DNA from: Burkholderia multivorans ATCC BAA-247
GTDB lineage: Bacteria; Pseudomonadota; Gammaproteobacteria; Burkholderiales; Burkholderiaceae
Direction of reading: 5' to 3'
Assembly (NCBI RefSeq): GCF_000959525.1
Contig: NZ_CP009832.1
Location: 2,356,001-2,420,000, forward strand
Length of the DNA stretch: 64,000 nt
The position numbers and the translations under genes are program-made. The first letter of the stretch is position 1. Every line of letters begins with the position of its first letter. Below are positions 8,527-19,010 of this stretch, piece after piece. The notes below the pieces were generated by a model. The model saw nothing but the letters and a program-made list of their open reading frames with translations. It was not told the origin of the DNA and made no database searches.

Positions 8527-9672
8527 TCAGTTCAGCTGCGCGTGGAGCAGCGAAATGATTCGCTTCGCATCCGACGAGTTGTCGACCTGGCCGTTCGCAT
8601 CGACGACCGCGACCTGCGTGCCGCCGTTGCCCTGCGCGCGCACGTTGACCAGGAACTCCCTGCCCGGCTTCGCGGCCGACGGGCCGCCGTAGAACAGCTT
8701 GCCGAACAGGCCGTCGCGCTTGAGCTCTTCCATCGAGTTCGCGTAACGGACCGTGTACATGCCCTTCTCGCGGTCGCGGTTGTCGACCGTGAAGTTCGTC
8801 CGGTCGAGCGCGAGGCCGACGCGCAGCCACGCACGATCGAACGATTCCGCCAGTTGCAGCGTCGCCGCGCCGTCGCTCGTGTCGGCCACTTGCGCGGGCG
8901 CGGTGGCCGGACGCGCATCGGTCAGCAGCTGCTTCGCCTGCGCATCGGTCAGCCCGAACTTCTGCATCAGCTTCGTCAGGAACACCGCTTCGAGCACGGG
9001 GTTACGCGGACGCTCTTCCCAGCGCGACGACGTGCCGCCCTGCGGCCCGACCATCATTTCCTCCATCGCGCTGTGCGTGATCGAGATGTCGGTGTTGCCG
9101 CCCGACGTACGGCTCACCAGTGTGCGGAAGCGGTCGCGCGTGCCGGACGAGTACGCGAAGTCGATCACCTTGCCGATCGTGCGGCGGAACCAGTCGTCGG
9201 GAATGTTCGCGCGGTTCTCGGCCCAGTCGGTGACCATGATGCCGGTCGACGGCGCGTCGGTCTTCAGCGAGAAGCCGTTCTCCTGCCAGAACTCCTTCAG
9301 GATCGGCCACAGCTGCTCCGGCGTGCGGCCGTCGACGACGAGCCAGCGGCGGTCGCCGTCGCGCTCGATGTGCATGCCGAGCGGATCCTGCGCGTTCGGA
9401 ATGCCGTCCGTCGCGTTGCCCGCCGCGGTGGTGGCGCGCGGCGGCAGCGTGCCGAGCCCGGCGTTGGTCGGCGGCGCGACGAACTGCTGTGTGGTCGGCA
9501 CCGGCTTCAGGTCGCTCGGCACCGCGAGCGGCGGCGCCGAACCCGTGTTCTTGTAGTTGACCCGGTCGGGAGCCAGGTAGTCGTTCAGCGTATCGCAGCC
9601 GGCGAGCGCGCCCAGCGCAAGCACCATCACCGACATCTGGATGGCGCGAGAGGAAATGGCGAAACGTTTCAT
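8527..9672 (-). CDS. bamC: Outer membrane protein assembly factor BamC
   Basis: A lipoprotein of the BAM complex, which folds beta-barrel proteins into the outer membrane. The signal peptide MKRFAISSRA ends in the lipobox ALAGC (Cys26). Two helix-grip domains follow: the first includes RRWLVVDGRTPEQLWP, the second LQLAESFDRAW and FLVNVRAQGN. It is 381 residues long, close to beta-proteobacterial BamC proteins. It lies downstream of dapA on the same strand, the same dapA-bamC (dapA-nlpB) arrangement as in E. coli. Confidence 0.93.
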   Translation of the reverse strand: MKRFAISSRAIQMSVMVLALGALAGCDTLNDYLAPDRVNYKNTGSAPPLAVPSDLKPVPTTQQFVAPPTNAGLGTLPPRATTAAGNATDGIPNAQDPLGMHIERDGDRRWLVVDGRTPEQLWPILKEFWQENGFSLKTDAPSTGIMVTDWAENRANIPDDWFRRTIGKVIDFAYSSGTRDRFRTLVSRTSGGNTDISITHSAMEEMMVGPQGGTSSRWEERPRNPVLEAVFLTKLMQKFGLTDAQAKQLLTDARPATAPAQVADTSDGAATLQLAESFDRAWLRVGLALDRTNFTVDNRDREKGMYTVRYANSMEELKRDGLFGKLFYGGPSAAKPGREFLVNVRAQGNGGTQVAVVDANGQVDNSSDAKRIISLLHAQLN

Positions 9673-9783
9673 GAAATCCTTCGTCTTGCTAGAACGCTCG
9701 TCAGGAGCGGCGCCGGACGGAGCCGGCCGGTGCGGGTTGATCAGGGGTCGAGCCGGCGGCCGCAGGACGCGGCCGCCTCCGTG

Positions 9784-10689
<906 letters not shown>

Positions 10690-10735
10690 GAAACGCGATT
10701 GATTGTGTACCGGTAAACGTTGAGATTGTAGCGGA

Positions 10736-11338
10736 TTAGCCGGGCAGTCCGTAACGTGGAATTCCCGCCCCCGCCTTCGGGGTCGCGTCCTCGCGCACCG
10801 CGCAGATGCGCTGAACGAACGCTTCGCGCGGCGCCGCGACGAAACCGTCTTCGTACGCGACCACCCGTAGATGGCCGCGCACGGCGTCCAGCAGCTCGCC
10901 CGGCGCAAGCAGGAACGCGGGGTTGGACGGTTTGCCGACCGTTTCGTTTCCGCGCGCGAACGTTTCGTAGATCAAAACGCCGCCCGGCTCGAGCGCGTCG
11001 AGCAGATGGGGCCAGAGCGGACGATGCAGATAATGCGTGACGACGACGGCCGCGAACCGCGCATCGGCCGGCAAGGGCCATGGCGCGCCTTCGAGATCGG
11101 CATCGCGCGCATCGACGCCGGGAATTGCGCCCAAGACGGAGAGCGCCGCCGGATCGCGGTCGAGCGCGACGACCGGATGCCCGCGCGACGCAAACCAGCG
11201 CGCATGGCGGCCGCCACCCGCCGCGACGTCGAGTACCGCGCCGTGCGCGCGCACGAGCGCCGACCAGCGCACGACCCAGCGCGACGGCTCGGTGTGGGCG
11301 ACATGACCGCCCGCGGCGGCAAGGATCGGTTCACGCAT
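10736..11338 (-). CDS. Class I SAM-dependent methyltransferase
   Basis: A 200-residue Rossmann-fold methyltransferase. Motif I is [14 protein letters not shown], followed by VVALDRDP (the acidic residue binding the SAM ribose) and [16 protein letters not shown]. It resembles TehB and small-molecule methyltransferases; the substrate cannot be told. It ends 46 bases before the dapA start and follows trpS after 4 bases, so it may be co-transcribed with trpS. Confidence 0.85.
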   Translation of the reverse strand: MREPILAAAGGHVAHTEPSRWVVRWSALVRAHGAVLDVAAGGGRHARWFASRGHPVVALDRDPAALSVLGAIPGVDARDADLEGAPWPLPADARFAAVVVTHYLHRPLWPHLLDALEPGGVLIYETFARGNETVGKPSNPAFLLAPGELLDAVRGHLRVVAYEDGFVAAPREAFVQRICAVREDATPKAGAGIPRYGLPG

Positions 11339-11342
11339 GCGA

Positions 11343-12545
11343 TCAGGTGTACGACAGACCCATCGCGTCGCGCACGTCGCGCATCGTTTCGGTCGCGTGC
11401 TTGCGCGCCTTGTCGCAGCCGTCCGCGACGATGGCGCGCAGCAGCGACGGATCGTCCATGTATTTCTGCGCGCGCTCGAGCATCGGCTGCTGCTCGCGCA
11501 GGATGCCTTCGATCACGGGCTGCTTGCAGTCGAGACAGCCGATGCCGGCCGAACGGCAGCCCTTCTGCACCCACTCGTGCGTCGCTTCGTCGGTATAGAC
11601 CTGGTGCAGCTGCCACACCGGGCACTTGTCGGGATCGCCCGGATCGCTGCGGCGCACGCGCGCCGGATCGGTCGGCATCGTCCGGACCTTCTTCGTGATC
11701 GTCTCGGCGTCTTCGCGCAGGCCGATCGTGTTGCCGTACGACTTCGACATCTTCTGCCCGTCGAGGCCCGGCATCCGCGACGCTTCCGTCAGCAGTGCCT
11801 GCGGCTCGACGAGGATGATCTTGCGCGCACCTTCCAGATAGCCGAACAGGCGCTCGCGATCGCTCATCGACAGGCTCTGCGATTCCTGCAGCATCGCCCG
11901 CGCCTGTTCGAGCGCCTCGTCGTCGCCTTCCTGCTGATACGCGTTGCGCAGCTCGTGGTAGAGCTTGGCGCGCTTGCCGCCGAGCTTCTTCGCGGCTTCG
12001 AGCGCCTTCTCCTCGAAGCCCGGCTCGCGGCCGTACAGATAGTTGAAGCGGCGTGCGATCTCGCGTGTCATCTCGACGTGCGGCACCTGGTCCTCGCCGA
12101 CCGGCACGAGCGAGCCGCGGTACAGCAGGATGTCGGCGGCCATCAGCACCGGGTAGCCGAGGAAGCCATAGGTCGACAGATCCTTGTCCTTCAGCTTCTC
12201 GATCTGTTCCTTGTAGGTCGGCACGCGTTCGAGCCAGCCGAGCGGCGTGCTCATGCCGAGCAGCAGCGCGAGTTCCGCGTGCTCGGGCACCTTGCTCTGG
12301 ATGAACAGCGTCGCCTGCGCGGGATCGATGCCGGCGGCGAGCCAGTCGATCAGCACGTCCCATACGTTCTTCTCGATGACCTCGGGCGTCTCGTAGTGCG
12401 TCGTCAGCGCATGCCAGTCGACGACGCAGAAGAAACACGGGTACTCGGACTGCAGTTTCACCCAGTTTTTCAGCACGCCGTGGTAATGGCCGAGGTGCAG
12501 CGACCCGGTGGGTCGCATGCCGGAGAAGATACGATCTGGGAACAT
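11343..12545 (-). CDS. trpS: Tryptophanyl-tRNA synthetase
   Basis: A class I aminoacyl-tRNA synthetase that charges tRNA(Trp). The HIGH-type motif is LHLGHYHG near residue 17, and KMSKS is intact in GQKMSKSYGN. The protein is 400 residues, longer than the ~330 of E. coli TrpS, with a C-terminal region containing GCRSAGIGCLDCK, a cysteine pair known in one TrpRS subclass. The start is ATG 12545 (MFPDRIFSGMRPTG). It is closely spaced after the M50 protease gene. Confidence 0.96.
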   Translation of the reverse strand: MFPDRIFSGMRPTGSLHLGHYHGVLKNWVKLQSEYPCFFCVVDWHALTTHYETPEVIEKNVWDVLIDWLAAGIDPAQATLFIQSKVPEHAELALLLGMSTPLGWLERVPTYKEQIEKLKDKDLSTYGFLGYPVLMAADILLYRGSLVPVGEDQVPHVEMTREIARRFNYLYGREPGFEEKALEAAKKLGGKRAKLYHELRNAYQQEGDDEALEQARAMLQESQSLSMSDRERLFGYLEGARKIILVEPQALLTEASRMPGLDGQKMSKSYGNTIGLREDAETITKKVRTMPTDPARVRRSDPGDPDKCPVWQLHQVYTDEATHEWVQKGCRSAGIGCLDCKQPVIEGILREQQPMLERAQKYMDDPSLLRAIVADGCDKARKHATETMRDVRDAMGLSYT

Positions 12546-12553
12546 GATTGTCG

Positions 12554-13216
12554 TTAGAAAAGCAAGGCCAAAGGAGTCAGGATGGCGTTCAGGACGTCCG
12601 CGCCGACGTTGACGAGCGGACGCAGCCAGAAATTCGTCAGCACGCCCGTCGCAACCAGCACGAGGACGATGATGAAACCGTACGGCTCGATACGCGACAG
12701 CGCGATCGATTGTTTCGGCGGCAGCAGCGCCGCGAGGATGCGGCCGCCGTCGAGCGGCGGCAGCGGAAACAGGTTCAGCACGCCGAGCACGAGGTTCGCG
12801 CTGACGCCGGCGAACGCCATCCGCGTGAAAAACGGCTCGTCGACGCCCGCCGCGCGCAGCAGGACGCCGATCACGCCCCACGCCAGCGCCTGCACGAAGT
12901 TGCACGCCGGGCCCGCGAGCGACACCCACAGGCTGCCCCAGCGCGGATCGCGCAGGTTGCGGAAGGCGACGGGCACCGGCTTCGCATAGCCGAACAGGAA
13001 CATGCCGCCGGTCAGGAAATACATCGCGAGCGGAATGGCGATCGTGCCGAGCGGATCGATGTGCCGCATCGGATTGAACGACACGCGCCCCATCATGTAG
13101 GCGGTGTTGTCGCCGAGCAGGCGGGCGGCATAGCCGTGCGCCGCCTCGTGCAGCGTGATCGCGAAGATCACGGGCAGCGCGTAGACGGCGATGGTCTGTA
13201 TCAGGGAAGCATCCAT
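12554..13216 (-). CDS. Site-2 protease family (M50) membrane protein
   Basis: A 220-residue multi-spanning membrane protein. The zinc site HEAAH (H23, E24, H27) lies in the first membrane segment, and the second metal motif is PLPPLDGGR near residue 170. Four or more hydrophobic segments are visible. This small M50 subfamily lacks the PDZ domains of RseP, and its substrate is unknown. It sits in the YciO-M50-trpS run on one strand. Confidence 0.9.
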   Translation of the reverse strand: MDASLIQTIAVYALPVIFAITLHEAAHGYAARLLGDNTAYMMGRVSFNPMRHIDPLGTIAIPLAMYFLTGGMFLFGYAKPVPVAFRNLRDPRWGSLWVSLAGPACNFVQALAWGVIGVLLRAAGVDEPFFTRMAFAGVSANLVLGVLNLFPLPPLDGGRILAALLPPKQSIALSRIEPYGFIIVLVLVATGVLTNFWLRPLVNVGADVLNAILTPLALLF

Positions 13217-13264
13217 ATCGCGTTATTGTAACAAGCGCCTCCGCGCAAAAATGAAACGGCGCGC

Positions 13265-13897
13265 TTACGGCGCGGTGAGCCCGAACGGCTCGAGTGCGCC
13301 GCGCCCTGCGCGCACGAGTTGCGGCACGTCGCCGGTCAGGTCGATCACCGTCGACGGTTCGCGCGGACACGCGCCGCCGTCGATCACGAGATCGACCTGC
13401 TTTTCGAGCCGCGCGCGGATGTCCTCGGGATCGTTGAGCGGCTCGTCGTCCGGCGGCAGGATCAGCGTCGTGCCGAGCAGCGGCTGGCCGAGCGATTCCA
13501 GCAGCGCGAGCGTGATCGCGTGATCGGGCACGCGCAGCCCGATCGTCTTGCGCGACGGGTGCGACAGCCGGCGCGGCACTTCCTTCGTCGCCTGCAGGAT
13601 GAACACGTACGGCCCCGGCGTGACCGACTTGATCTGCCGGTACTGGCGATTGTCGACCATCGCGAAGTTCGCGAGCTCCGACAGATCGCGCACGAGCAGC
13701 GACAAATGCTGCTTTTCGTCGAGGCCGCGAATGCGGCGCACGCGCTCGACCGCGTCCTTGTCGTCGAGGTGGCACGCGAGCGCATAGCTCGAATCGGTCG
13801 GCATCGCGACCACGCCGCCCTTGTTGACGATCTCCACCGCCTGCTTGATCAGGCGCGGCTGCGGATTATCCGGATGAATCCTGAAGAACTGGGACAT
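13265..13897 (-). CDS. YciO-like protein of the Sua5/TsaC family
   Basis: A 210-residue YrdC-fold protein. It has the YciO-type PTDSSYAL motif near residue 35, followed by KQHLSLLVRD, TPGPYVFIL, RKTIGLRVPDH and a C-terminal STVIDLTGD. Sua5/TsaC enzymes make threonylcarbamoyl-AMP for tRNA t6A. YciO is a paralogue whose role is less certain, and the genome probably has a separate TsaC. The protein binds nucleotide and RNA by family inference. Confidence 0.87.
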   Translation of the reverse strand: MSQFFRIHPDNPQPRLIKQAVEIVNKGGVVAMPTDSSYALACHLDDKDAVERVRRIRGLDEKQHLSLLVRDLSELANFAMVDNRQYRQIKSVTPGPYVFILQATKEVPRRLSHPSRKTIGLRVPDHAITLALLESLGQPLLGTTLILPPDDEPLNDPEDIRARLEKQVDLVIDGGACPREPSTVIDLTGDVPQLVRAGRGALEPFGLTAP

Positions 13898-13972
13898 GGG
13901 AGCACGTAAAGAGAAGGAGTTCGGACGCCGGCACGGGCCGCGGCACGCACGGCCGCGTGCCGCGGCGGCGCA

Positions 13973-14812
13973 TCAGAGCCAGCGTGCCCAGACCGGTTTG
14001 AGATCGGACGGCAGCGGCGGCAGGCCGCCGAGCTCGACGCGGCCCTCGCCGGGCGCGTGAAAGTCCGACCCGCGCGACGCTTCGAAACCGAAGCGGCGCG
14101 CCACATCGGCGTATTCGCGATACTGATCCGGCGTGTGGCTGCCCGTCACGACTTCGATCGCGCGGCCGCCGAGATCGATGAATTCGCCGAAAAACGCGTC
14201 GAATTCGACCGGCGTATAGCGGTAGCGGCCCGGGTGCGCGACGATCGCCTCGCCGCCCGCGCCGCGAATCCATTGCACGGCGTCCGACAGCGTCGCCCAG
14301 CGGTGCGGGACGAAGCCCGGCTTGCCGTCGCCGAGCAGGCGGTCGAACACGTCGGCCGTCGATTCCGCGTAGCCGTTCTCGACGAGAAAGCGCGCGAAGT
14401 GCGTGCGCGAGATCAGGTCCGGGTTGGACACGTACTTCAGCGCGCCGTCGTACGCGCCCGGGATGCCGAGCGTCGCAAGCTGTGCGCCGATCGCCTGCGC
14501 GCGCGCCGCGCGGCCGTGGCGCGTGCGGAACAGCCCGTCGACGAGCGCCGCGTTCTCCGGATCGATGTTCAGGCCGACGATGTGCACGGTACGCGACGCC
14601 CACGTGACCGAAATCTCGACGCCGCTCAGGTAGCGCATGCCCAGCGCTTCGGCTTCGGCGCGCGCCGCCGCCTGGCCGCCGACCTCGTCATGATCGGTGA
14701 GCGCCCAGAGCGTCACGCCGCCGTCGTACGCGCGGCGCGCGACGTCGGCGGGCGACAGCAGCCCGTCGGAAACATTGGAATGGCAGTGGAGATCGGCGTT
14801 CATTGTCGGCAT
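13973..14812 (-). CDS. PHP-domain phosphatase, 3',5'-nucleoside bisphosphate phosphatase/RNase AM-like
   Basis: A 279-residue PHP-domain protein. Metal ligands are visible in DLHCHSNVSDG, ALTDHDEVGG, GVEISV, IVAHPGRY and GSDFHAPGEG. Members (YciV/Rnm) remove phosphate from pAp and trim 5' ends of RNA. The start is ATG 14812, with ATG 14803 (MNADLHCH) as an alternative. It lies just upstream of the yciO-like gene, an association also seen in E. coli, where yciV and yciO are neighbours. Confidence 0.9.
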   Translation of the reverse strand: MPTMNADLHCHSNVSDGLLSPADVARRAYDGGVTLWALTDHDEVGGQAAARAEAEALGMRYLSGVEISVTWASRTVHIVGLNIDPENAALVDGLFRTRHGRAARAQAIGAQLATLGIPGAYDGALKYVSNPDLISRTHFARFLVENGYAESTADVFDRLLGDGKPGFVPHRWATLSDAVQWIRGAGGEAIVAHPGRYRYTPVEFDAFFGEFIDLGGRAIEVVTGSHTPDQYREYADVARRFGFEASRGSDFHAPGEGRVELGGLPPLPSDLKPVWARWL

Positions 14813-14930
14813 GGCAGGTGAAGCTTCATTCTACTGCAATGCGGCATTGCGCCGCCCGCCTGTCGGCGCGCCTGTCCGCCCGCCTCTGCGCGCGCCGGCT
14901 CGGCCGTCACGCCGCCTGCCGGCCGCGCCG

Positions 14931-15821
14931 CTACGCGCAGAACGCCTCGATCAGCGCCGCAATCTGCTCGGGCTGGTCGTGATGCACCATGTGGCCCGCA
15001 TCCTCGACCAGTTTCTCGCGCCAGTCCGGGAATGCGCGGAAACGCGCCTTGAACTCGGGCAGCGGGATGTCGCCGGCAAGCTGCGCAAGCGTCGGCGAAT
15101 TGACGGCCTCGACGTGCAGCACCTTCGCGCTGACCTTCGCCCAAATCGCCATCACCTCGTCGAGCCGGTACAGCAACGGCCCCGGCAGCTTGTGCGCGGG
15201 ATCGGCGAGCAGATGGTAGAGGCCGTCGTCGCCGCGCTTCGACCAATGCGCGGCGAGAAACGCCGCGCGTGCCGGTGCGAGACGCGGATTGGTCTTGATC
15301 AGTCGCGCGGCAACCTCGTCGAGCGACGCGTACGCGCGCAGCGCCGGCGGCTCGCGCAGTTCGTCGAGCCAGCCGCGCAGCCGGCGCGGCGCCTGCTCGG
15401 CGCGCGCGGGCGCGAGCCCGAAGCCTTCGAGATCGACGACGCGCCGCACGCGCTCGGGACGCGCGCCCGCATAGAGACACACGACGTTCGCGCCCATGCT
15501 GTGGCCGACCAGGTTCACGGCGCCGGTCGGCGCATAGTGGTCGACGAGCGCGTCGAGGTCGGCCAGATAGTCGTGGAACCAGTAGTGACCGCCGCCCTGC
15601 CGCGCGACCGGCCAGTCCGACAGCCCGAAGCCGCGCGCGTCCGGTGCGATCACCTGCCAGTCGCCCGCAAGCGCATCGACGACGAACTGGAACGAAGCGG
15701 AGACATCCATCCAGCCGTGCAGCATGAACAGCGTCGGCGCATCGGGCCGGCCCCAGCGCCGCACATGCAGCCGGACGCCGCGCACGGTAACGAAATCGGA
15801 AACGGAACTCGAGGCATTCAT
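14931..15821 (-). CDS. Alpha/beta-fold hydrolase
   Basis: A 296-residue hydrolase. The nucleophile elbow is GHSMGAN, the oxyanion region is MLHGWMD, and the final His is in DAGHMVHHDQPEQ. A central lid domain follows the nucleophile. The start is ATG 15821 (MNASSSVSDF); the same frame is open much further upstream, but that stretch overlaps the DUF455 gene. The substrate is unknown; the sequence resembles the haloalkane dehalogenase/epoxide hydrolase type of lipase-like hydrolase. Confidence 0.88.
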   Translation of the reverse strand: MNASSSVSDFVTVRGVRLHVRRWGRPDAPTLFMLHGWMDVSASFQFVVDALAGDWQVIAPDARGFGLSDWPVARQGGGHYWFHDYLADLDALVDHYAPTGAVNLVGHSMGANVVCLYAGARPERVRRVVDLEGFGLAPARAEQAPRRLRGWLDELREPPALRAYASLDEVAARLIKTNPRLAPARAAFLAAHWSKRGDDGLYHLLADPAHKLPGPLLYRLDEVMAIWAKVSAKVLHVEAVNSPTLAQLAGDIPLPEFKARFRAFPDWREKLVEDAGHMVHHDQPEQIAALIEAFCA

Positions 15822-15949
15822 TGCGGCCGCCAAAAAAAGAATGATCGTTCGATTATAGCGATCGCGGAGGCCGGCACGCGCCGGGGCACGGCGTTCCGCG
15901 CGCGTGTCGAGGCACTTCTCTAGCCTGACGAGAACGACGCGCGGCCGCG

Positions 15950-16798
15950 CTACTCGCCCGCCGGCCCGGCCGCGGCGTCCTGCGCGGCCAACTCGTCCAG
16001 TTCGGCCGGCTCGAAGCCCGCGCTGCGGCGCGCGTCGAAGTTGAACGGGCCGCGCAGCCGCGGCGCGCGGTACTGCTCGGCCAGCAGCCGGTAAGTCGGC
16101 ACCGGATCGCGCCCGGCGGCCGCGCACAGGTGACGGAACCAGCGATTGCCGATCGCGACATGCCCGATCTCGTCGCGCAGGATCACGTCGAGAATCGCGG
16201 CCGATGCGTGATCGCCCGCCTGCGCGAGCCGTGCGCGGATCGGCGGCGACGCGTCGAGGCCGCGCGCTTCGAGCGTACGCGGCACGAGCGCCATGCGTGC
16301 GAGCACGTCGTCCTTGGTCCGTTCGCACATCTCCCACAGGCCGTTGTGCGCCGGAAAATCGCCGTACGCATGGCCGAATGCCGCGAGCCGATCGGCCAGC
16401 AGCGTGAAGTGATAGGCCTCCTCGGCCGCCACTTTCAGCCAGTCCGCATAGAACGCGTCCAGCTGGCCCGCGAAGCGCCAGACTGCGTCGAGCGCGAGGT
16501 TGATCGCATTGAATTCGATATGCGCGAGCGCATGCAGCAGCACCGCGCGCCCTTCGGGCGAGCGCATGCTGCGCCGCTCGAGCTGGCGCGGCTCGACGAG
16601 CGGCGGACGCGCCGGACGTCCGGGCAGATCGGCCGGTTCGGGCAGCGCGAGCGACGATGCGATCGCGGCCTGCCCGGCCTGGAGCGCGTCGTACAGCGCA
16701 CGCACGCGCTCGGCCTTCGCGGCGGGCGCGGATTCACGCAGCGCGGCGAGCGCGGCGCGGCGCACGCATTGCGTCGCATCGGGAAAAGAAGACGCCAT
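15950..16798 (-). CDS. DUF455 ferritin-like protein
   Basis: A 282-residue, mostly helical protein of the DUF455 family, related to ferritin-like di-iron proteins such as MiaE. Candidate iron ligands occur in HIEFNAINLALDA, EEAYHF and RDEIGHVAIGNRW, matching the E..ExxH pattern. The start is ATG 16798 (MASSFPDAT). It is divergent from the carbonic anhydrase gene across 147 bases. The biochemical role is unknown. Confidence 0.88.
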   Translation of the reverse strand: MASSFPDATQCVRRAALAALRESAPAAKAERVRALYDALQAGQAAIASSLALPEPADLPGRPARPPLVEPRQLERRSMRSPEGRAVLLHALAHIEFNAINLALDAVWRFAGQLDAFYADWLKVAAEEAYHFTLLADRLAAFGHAYGDFPAHNGLWEMCERTKDDVLARMALVPRTLEARGLDASPPIRARLAQAGDHASAAILDVILRDEIGHVAIGNRWFRHLCAAAGRDPVPTYRLLAEQYRAPRLRGPFNFDARRSAGFEPAELDELAAQDAAAGPAGE

Positions 16799-16854
16799 GT
16801 TCGAAAACGGGGACACTGTCGCGCCGCGCGCGCGAGCGCGCACACGCGACGGTT

Positions 16855-16860
16855 TACAAT
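16855..16860 (+). promoter_or_regulatory. -10 box TACAAT upstream of gamma carbonic anhydrase gene
   Basis: TACAAT at 16855-16860 lies in the divergent region about 85 bases upstream of the GTG start. No clear -35 is visible. Confidence 0.35.
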
Positions 16861-16945
16861 ACGGACTTTCGCTGCGGCGCGACCGGCGCACCGCGCAGAC
16901 GCGCCATTCTACCGGCGCCCATCATCGAAGAGACAAGGAGACTCC

Positions 16946-17470
16946 GTGACGATCTACAAGCTGGGCGATACGGCCCCGACGATCCACGAAAGCGTGTTCG
17001 TCGCCGATACGGCGGCCATCATCGGCAAAGTCGTGCTCGAGGAAAACGCGAGCGTGTGGTTCGGCGCGACGATTCGCGGCGACAACGAGACGATCACGGT
17101 CGGCGCGGGCAGCAACGTGCAGGAGGGTGCGGTGCTGCATACCGACCCCGGCTATCCGCTGACGATCGCCGAAAACGTGACGATCGGCCACCAGGCGATG
17201 CTGCACGGCTGCACGATCGGCGAAGGTTCGCTGATCGGAATTCAGGCGGTGGTCTTGAATGGAGCGGTGATCGGCCGCAACTGTCTGGTCGGCGCCGGCG
17301 CCGTGGTGACGGAAGGCAAGACGTTCCCGGACAACTCGCTGATTCTCGGCGCACCGGCGAAAGTCGTGCGCGAGCTGTCGGCAGACGACATTGCGCGGCT
17401 GCGCGCGAACGCGAAGACGTATGTCGAGCGGCGTGCGCATTTCAAGGAGCAACTCGTGCGGATCGGCTGA
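16946..17470 (+). CDS. Gamma carbonic anhydrase family protein
   Basis: A 174-residue left-handed beta-helix protein with hexapeptide repeats. The three zinc/iron histidines are in AVLHTD and IGHQAMLHG, and the subunit-contact Arg/Asp are in IRGDNE. Such proteins may hydrate CO2 or be inactive scaffolds (YrdA type). It starts at GTG 16946 with AAGGAG upstream. hslO begins 25 bases after its end, so the two are likely co-transcribed. Confidence 0.92.
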   Translation: MTIYKLGDTAPTIHESVFVADTAAIIGKVVLEENASVWFGATIRGDNETITVGAGSNVQEGAVLHTDPGYPLTIAENVTIGHQAMLHGCTIGEGSLIGIQAVVLNGAVIGRNCLVGAGAVVTEGKTFPDNSLILGAPAKVVRELSADDIARLRANAKTYVERRAHFKEQLVRIG

Positions 17471-17495
17471 TCGGCACGGATTTCAAGGAACAAGA

Positions 17496-18446
17496 GTGAG
17501 CGACCAGTTACAGAAATTCATGTTCAACGCAGCGCCCGTGCGCGGCGAGATCGTTTCGCTGCGCAACACGTGGCACGAAGTGCTCGCGCGGCGCGACTAT
17601 CCTGCCCCGGTGCGCACCGTACTCGGCGAGATGATGGCCGCGTGCGCGTTGCTGTCCGCGAACCTGAAGTTCAACGGCACCCTCATCATGCAGATCTTCG
17701 GCGACGGGCCGGTGAAGATGCTGGTCGTCCAGTGCAGTTCGGATCTGTCGATGCGCGCCACCGCCAAATTCTCGGGCGACGCCGCGCAAACGATCGGCGA
17801 CGATGCGACCTTCGCAACGCTCGTCAATGCGAGCGGCCACGGCCGCTGCGTGATCACGCTCGATCCGGCCGACAAGCAGCCGGGTCAGCAGCCGTATCAG
17901 GGCATCGTGCCGCTGAACGGCGCCGACGGCCCGCTCGAATCGGTGTCGCAGGTGCTCGAACACTACATGCACCACTCGGAGCAGCTCGACACGCGGCTGT
18001 GGCTCGCGGCCGACCGCGATCGCGCGGTCGGGATGCTGCTGCAGAAGCTGCCCGGCGACGGCGGCATCGTGCCGCGCAACGCGGAGACGGACATCGACAC
18101 GTGGGAACGCGTGTGCACGCTCGGCGGCACGCTGTCCGCGAAGGAGCTGCTCGAGGTCGAGCCCGAGGTCGTGTTCCGCCGGCTCTTCTGGCAGGAAAAC
18201 GTCCAGCACTTCGAGCCGGCCGGCACGCGCTTCCAGTGCACCTGCTCGCGCGAGAAGGTCGGCGCGATGCTGCGCATGCTCGGCCGCGACGAAGTCGACA
18301 GCGTCATCGCCGAACGCGGTCACGTCGAGATCCACTGCGAGTTCTGCAACCAGCGCTACGAATTCGATCCGGTCGACGTCGCGCAGCTGTTCGCGGCACC
18401 CGAACTCGCGAGCGGCATCACGCCCGCCGCCGAGCAGCGTCACTGA
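17496..18446 (+). CDS. hslO: Redox-regulated chaperone Hsp33
   Basis: A 316-residue cytosolic holdase activated by oxidation. The C-terminal redox switch is intact: CTC in FQCTCSREK and CEFC in IHCEFCNQRY, the zinc-binding CxC...CxxC pattern. The N-terminal domain matches the family throughout (KMLVVQCSS, RATAKFSG). It starts at GTG 17496 after CAAGGAACAAGA. Confidence 0.95.
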   Translation: MSDQLQKFMFNAAPVRGEIVSLRNTWHEVLARRDYPAPVRTVLGEMMAACALLSANLKFNGTLIMQIFGDGPVKMLVVQCSSDLSMRATAKFSGDAAQTIGDDATFATLVNASGHGRCVITLDPADKQPGQQPYQGIVPLNGADGPLESVSQVLEHYMHHSEQLDTRLWLAADRDRAVGMLLQKLPGDGGIVPRNAETDIDTWERVCTLGGTLSAKELLEVEPEVVFRRLFWQENVQHFEPAGTRFQCTCSREKVGAMLRMLGRDEVDSVIAERGHVEIHCEFCNQRYEFDPVDVAQLFAAPELASGITPAAEQRH

Positions 18447-18570
18447 AGCGCGCGCCCGCACCGCGCGGGCGCATAATGACGCACGAGAGCGCCGCACTGC
18501 GGTCAGGCGCCCGGGCCTCGGCCCGCGGCGCCGATCGTTTCCCGCCGGCGGCGCGCTGCAGGAGAATCGC

Positions 18571-18918
18571 ATGAACCGCCCGTTTCGCCTCTTCGTCCTG
18601 ACGAGCGCCGCCGCCGGCACGCTCGCCGTTGCCGGCTGCGCAGTGCAGCCGTCGTCCACGATCCTGAGCCGGCTGCCGGAGCCGGGCGCATCGTCGGGGC
18701 AGCCGCCCGTGCTGTCGGCCGCCGAGCGCAAGCGCTACGACGAAATCGACAAGCAGGTGCTGCGCGACCAGAACAACGCGATGGCAGCCGAGGCCGCCGC
18801 CCGCGCGTGGTCGTACTATGCGGCGCCGCCCGTCACGGTGTACGGCGGGTATTACGGCGGATGGGGCAATCGCTGGGGAACCGGCATCAGCTACGGCTAT
18901 CCGGGCTGGTGGTGGTAA
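18571..18918 (+). CDS. Hypothetical lipoprotein with Gly/aromatic-rich tail
   Basis: A 115-residue protein with a signal peptide and lipobox (AVAGC near residue 23). After a helical stretch (AAERKRYDEIDKQVLRDQ) the end is rich in Tyr, Trp and Gly (YGGYYGGWGNRWG, YPGWWW), which suggests an envelope-exposed, low-complexity tail. I do not recognise a function. GGAG precedes the start, and a strong terminator follows. Confidence 0.8.
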   Translation: MNRPFRLFVLTSAAAGTLAVAGCAVQPSSTILSRLPEPGASSGQPPVLSAAERKRYDEIDKQVLRDQNNAMAAEAAARAWSYYAAPPVTVYGGYYGGWGNRWGTGISYGYPGWWW

Positions 18919-18960
18919 CGCCCACCGGAATCGCCGCCGATTGACACTCGGCAGGAAATA

Positions 18961-18988
18961 AAAAAGCGCGGCATTTCCCGCGCTTTTT
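18961..18988. terminator. Bidirectional intrinsic terminator
   Basis: AAAAAGCGCGG (18961-18971) pairs perfectly with CCGCGCTTTTT (18978-18988) across a 6-base loop. It lies between the lipoprotein gene and the convergent ftsB. Confidence 0.92.
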
Positions 18989-19010
18989 CAATGGATCGGC
19001 TCATGCGCAC

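Noticed and set aside
11343-12545. C-terminal cysteine pair in TrpS as a novel domain
   Set aside because: It matches a known TrpRS subclass.
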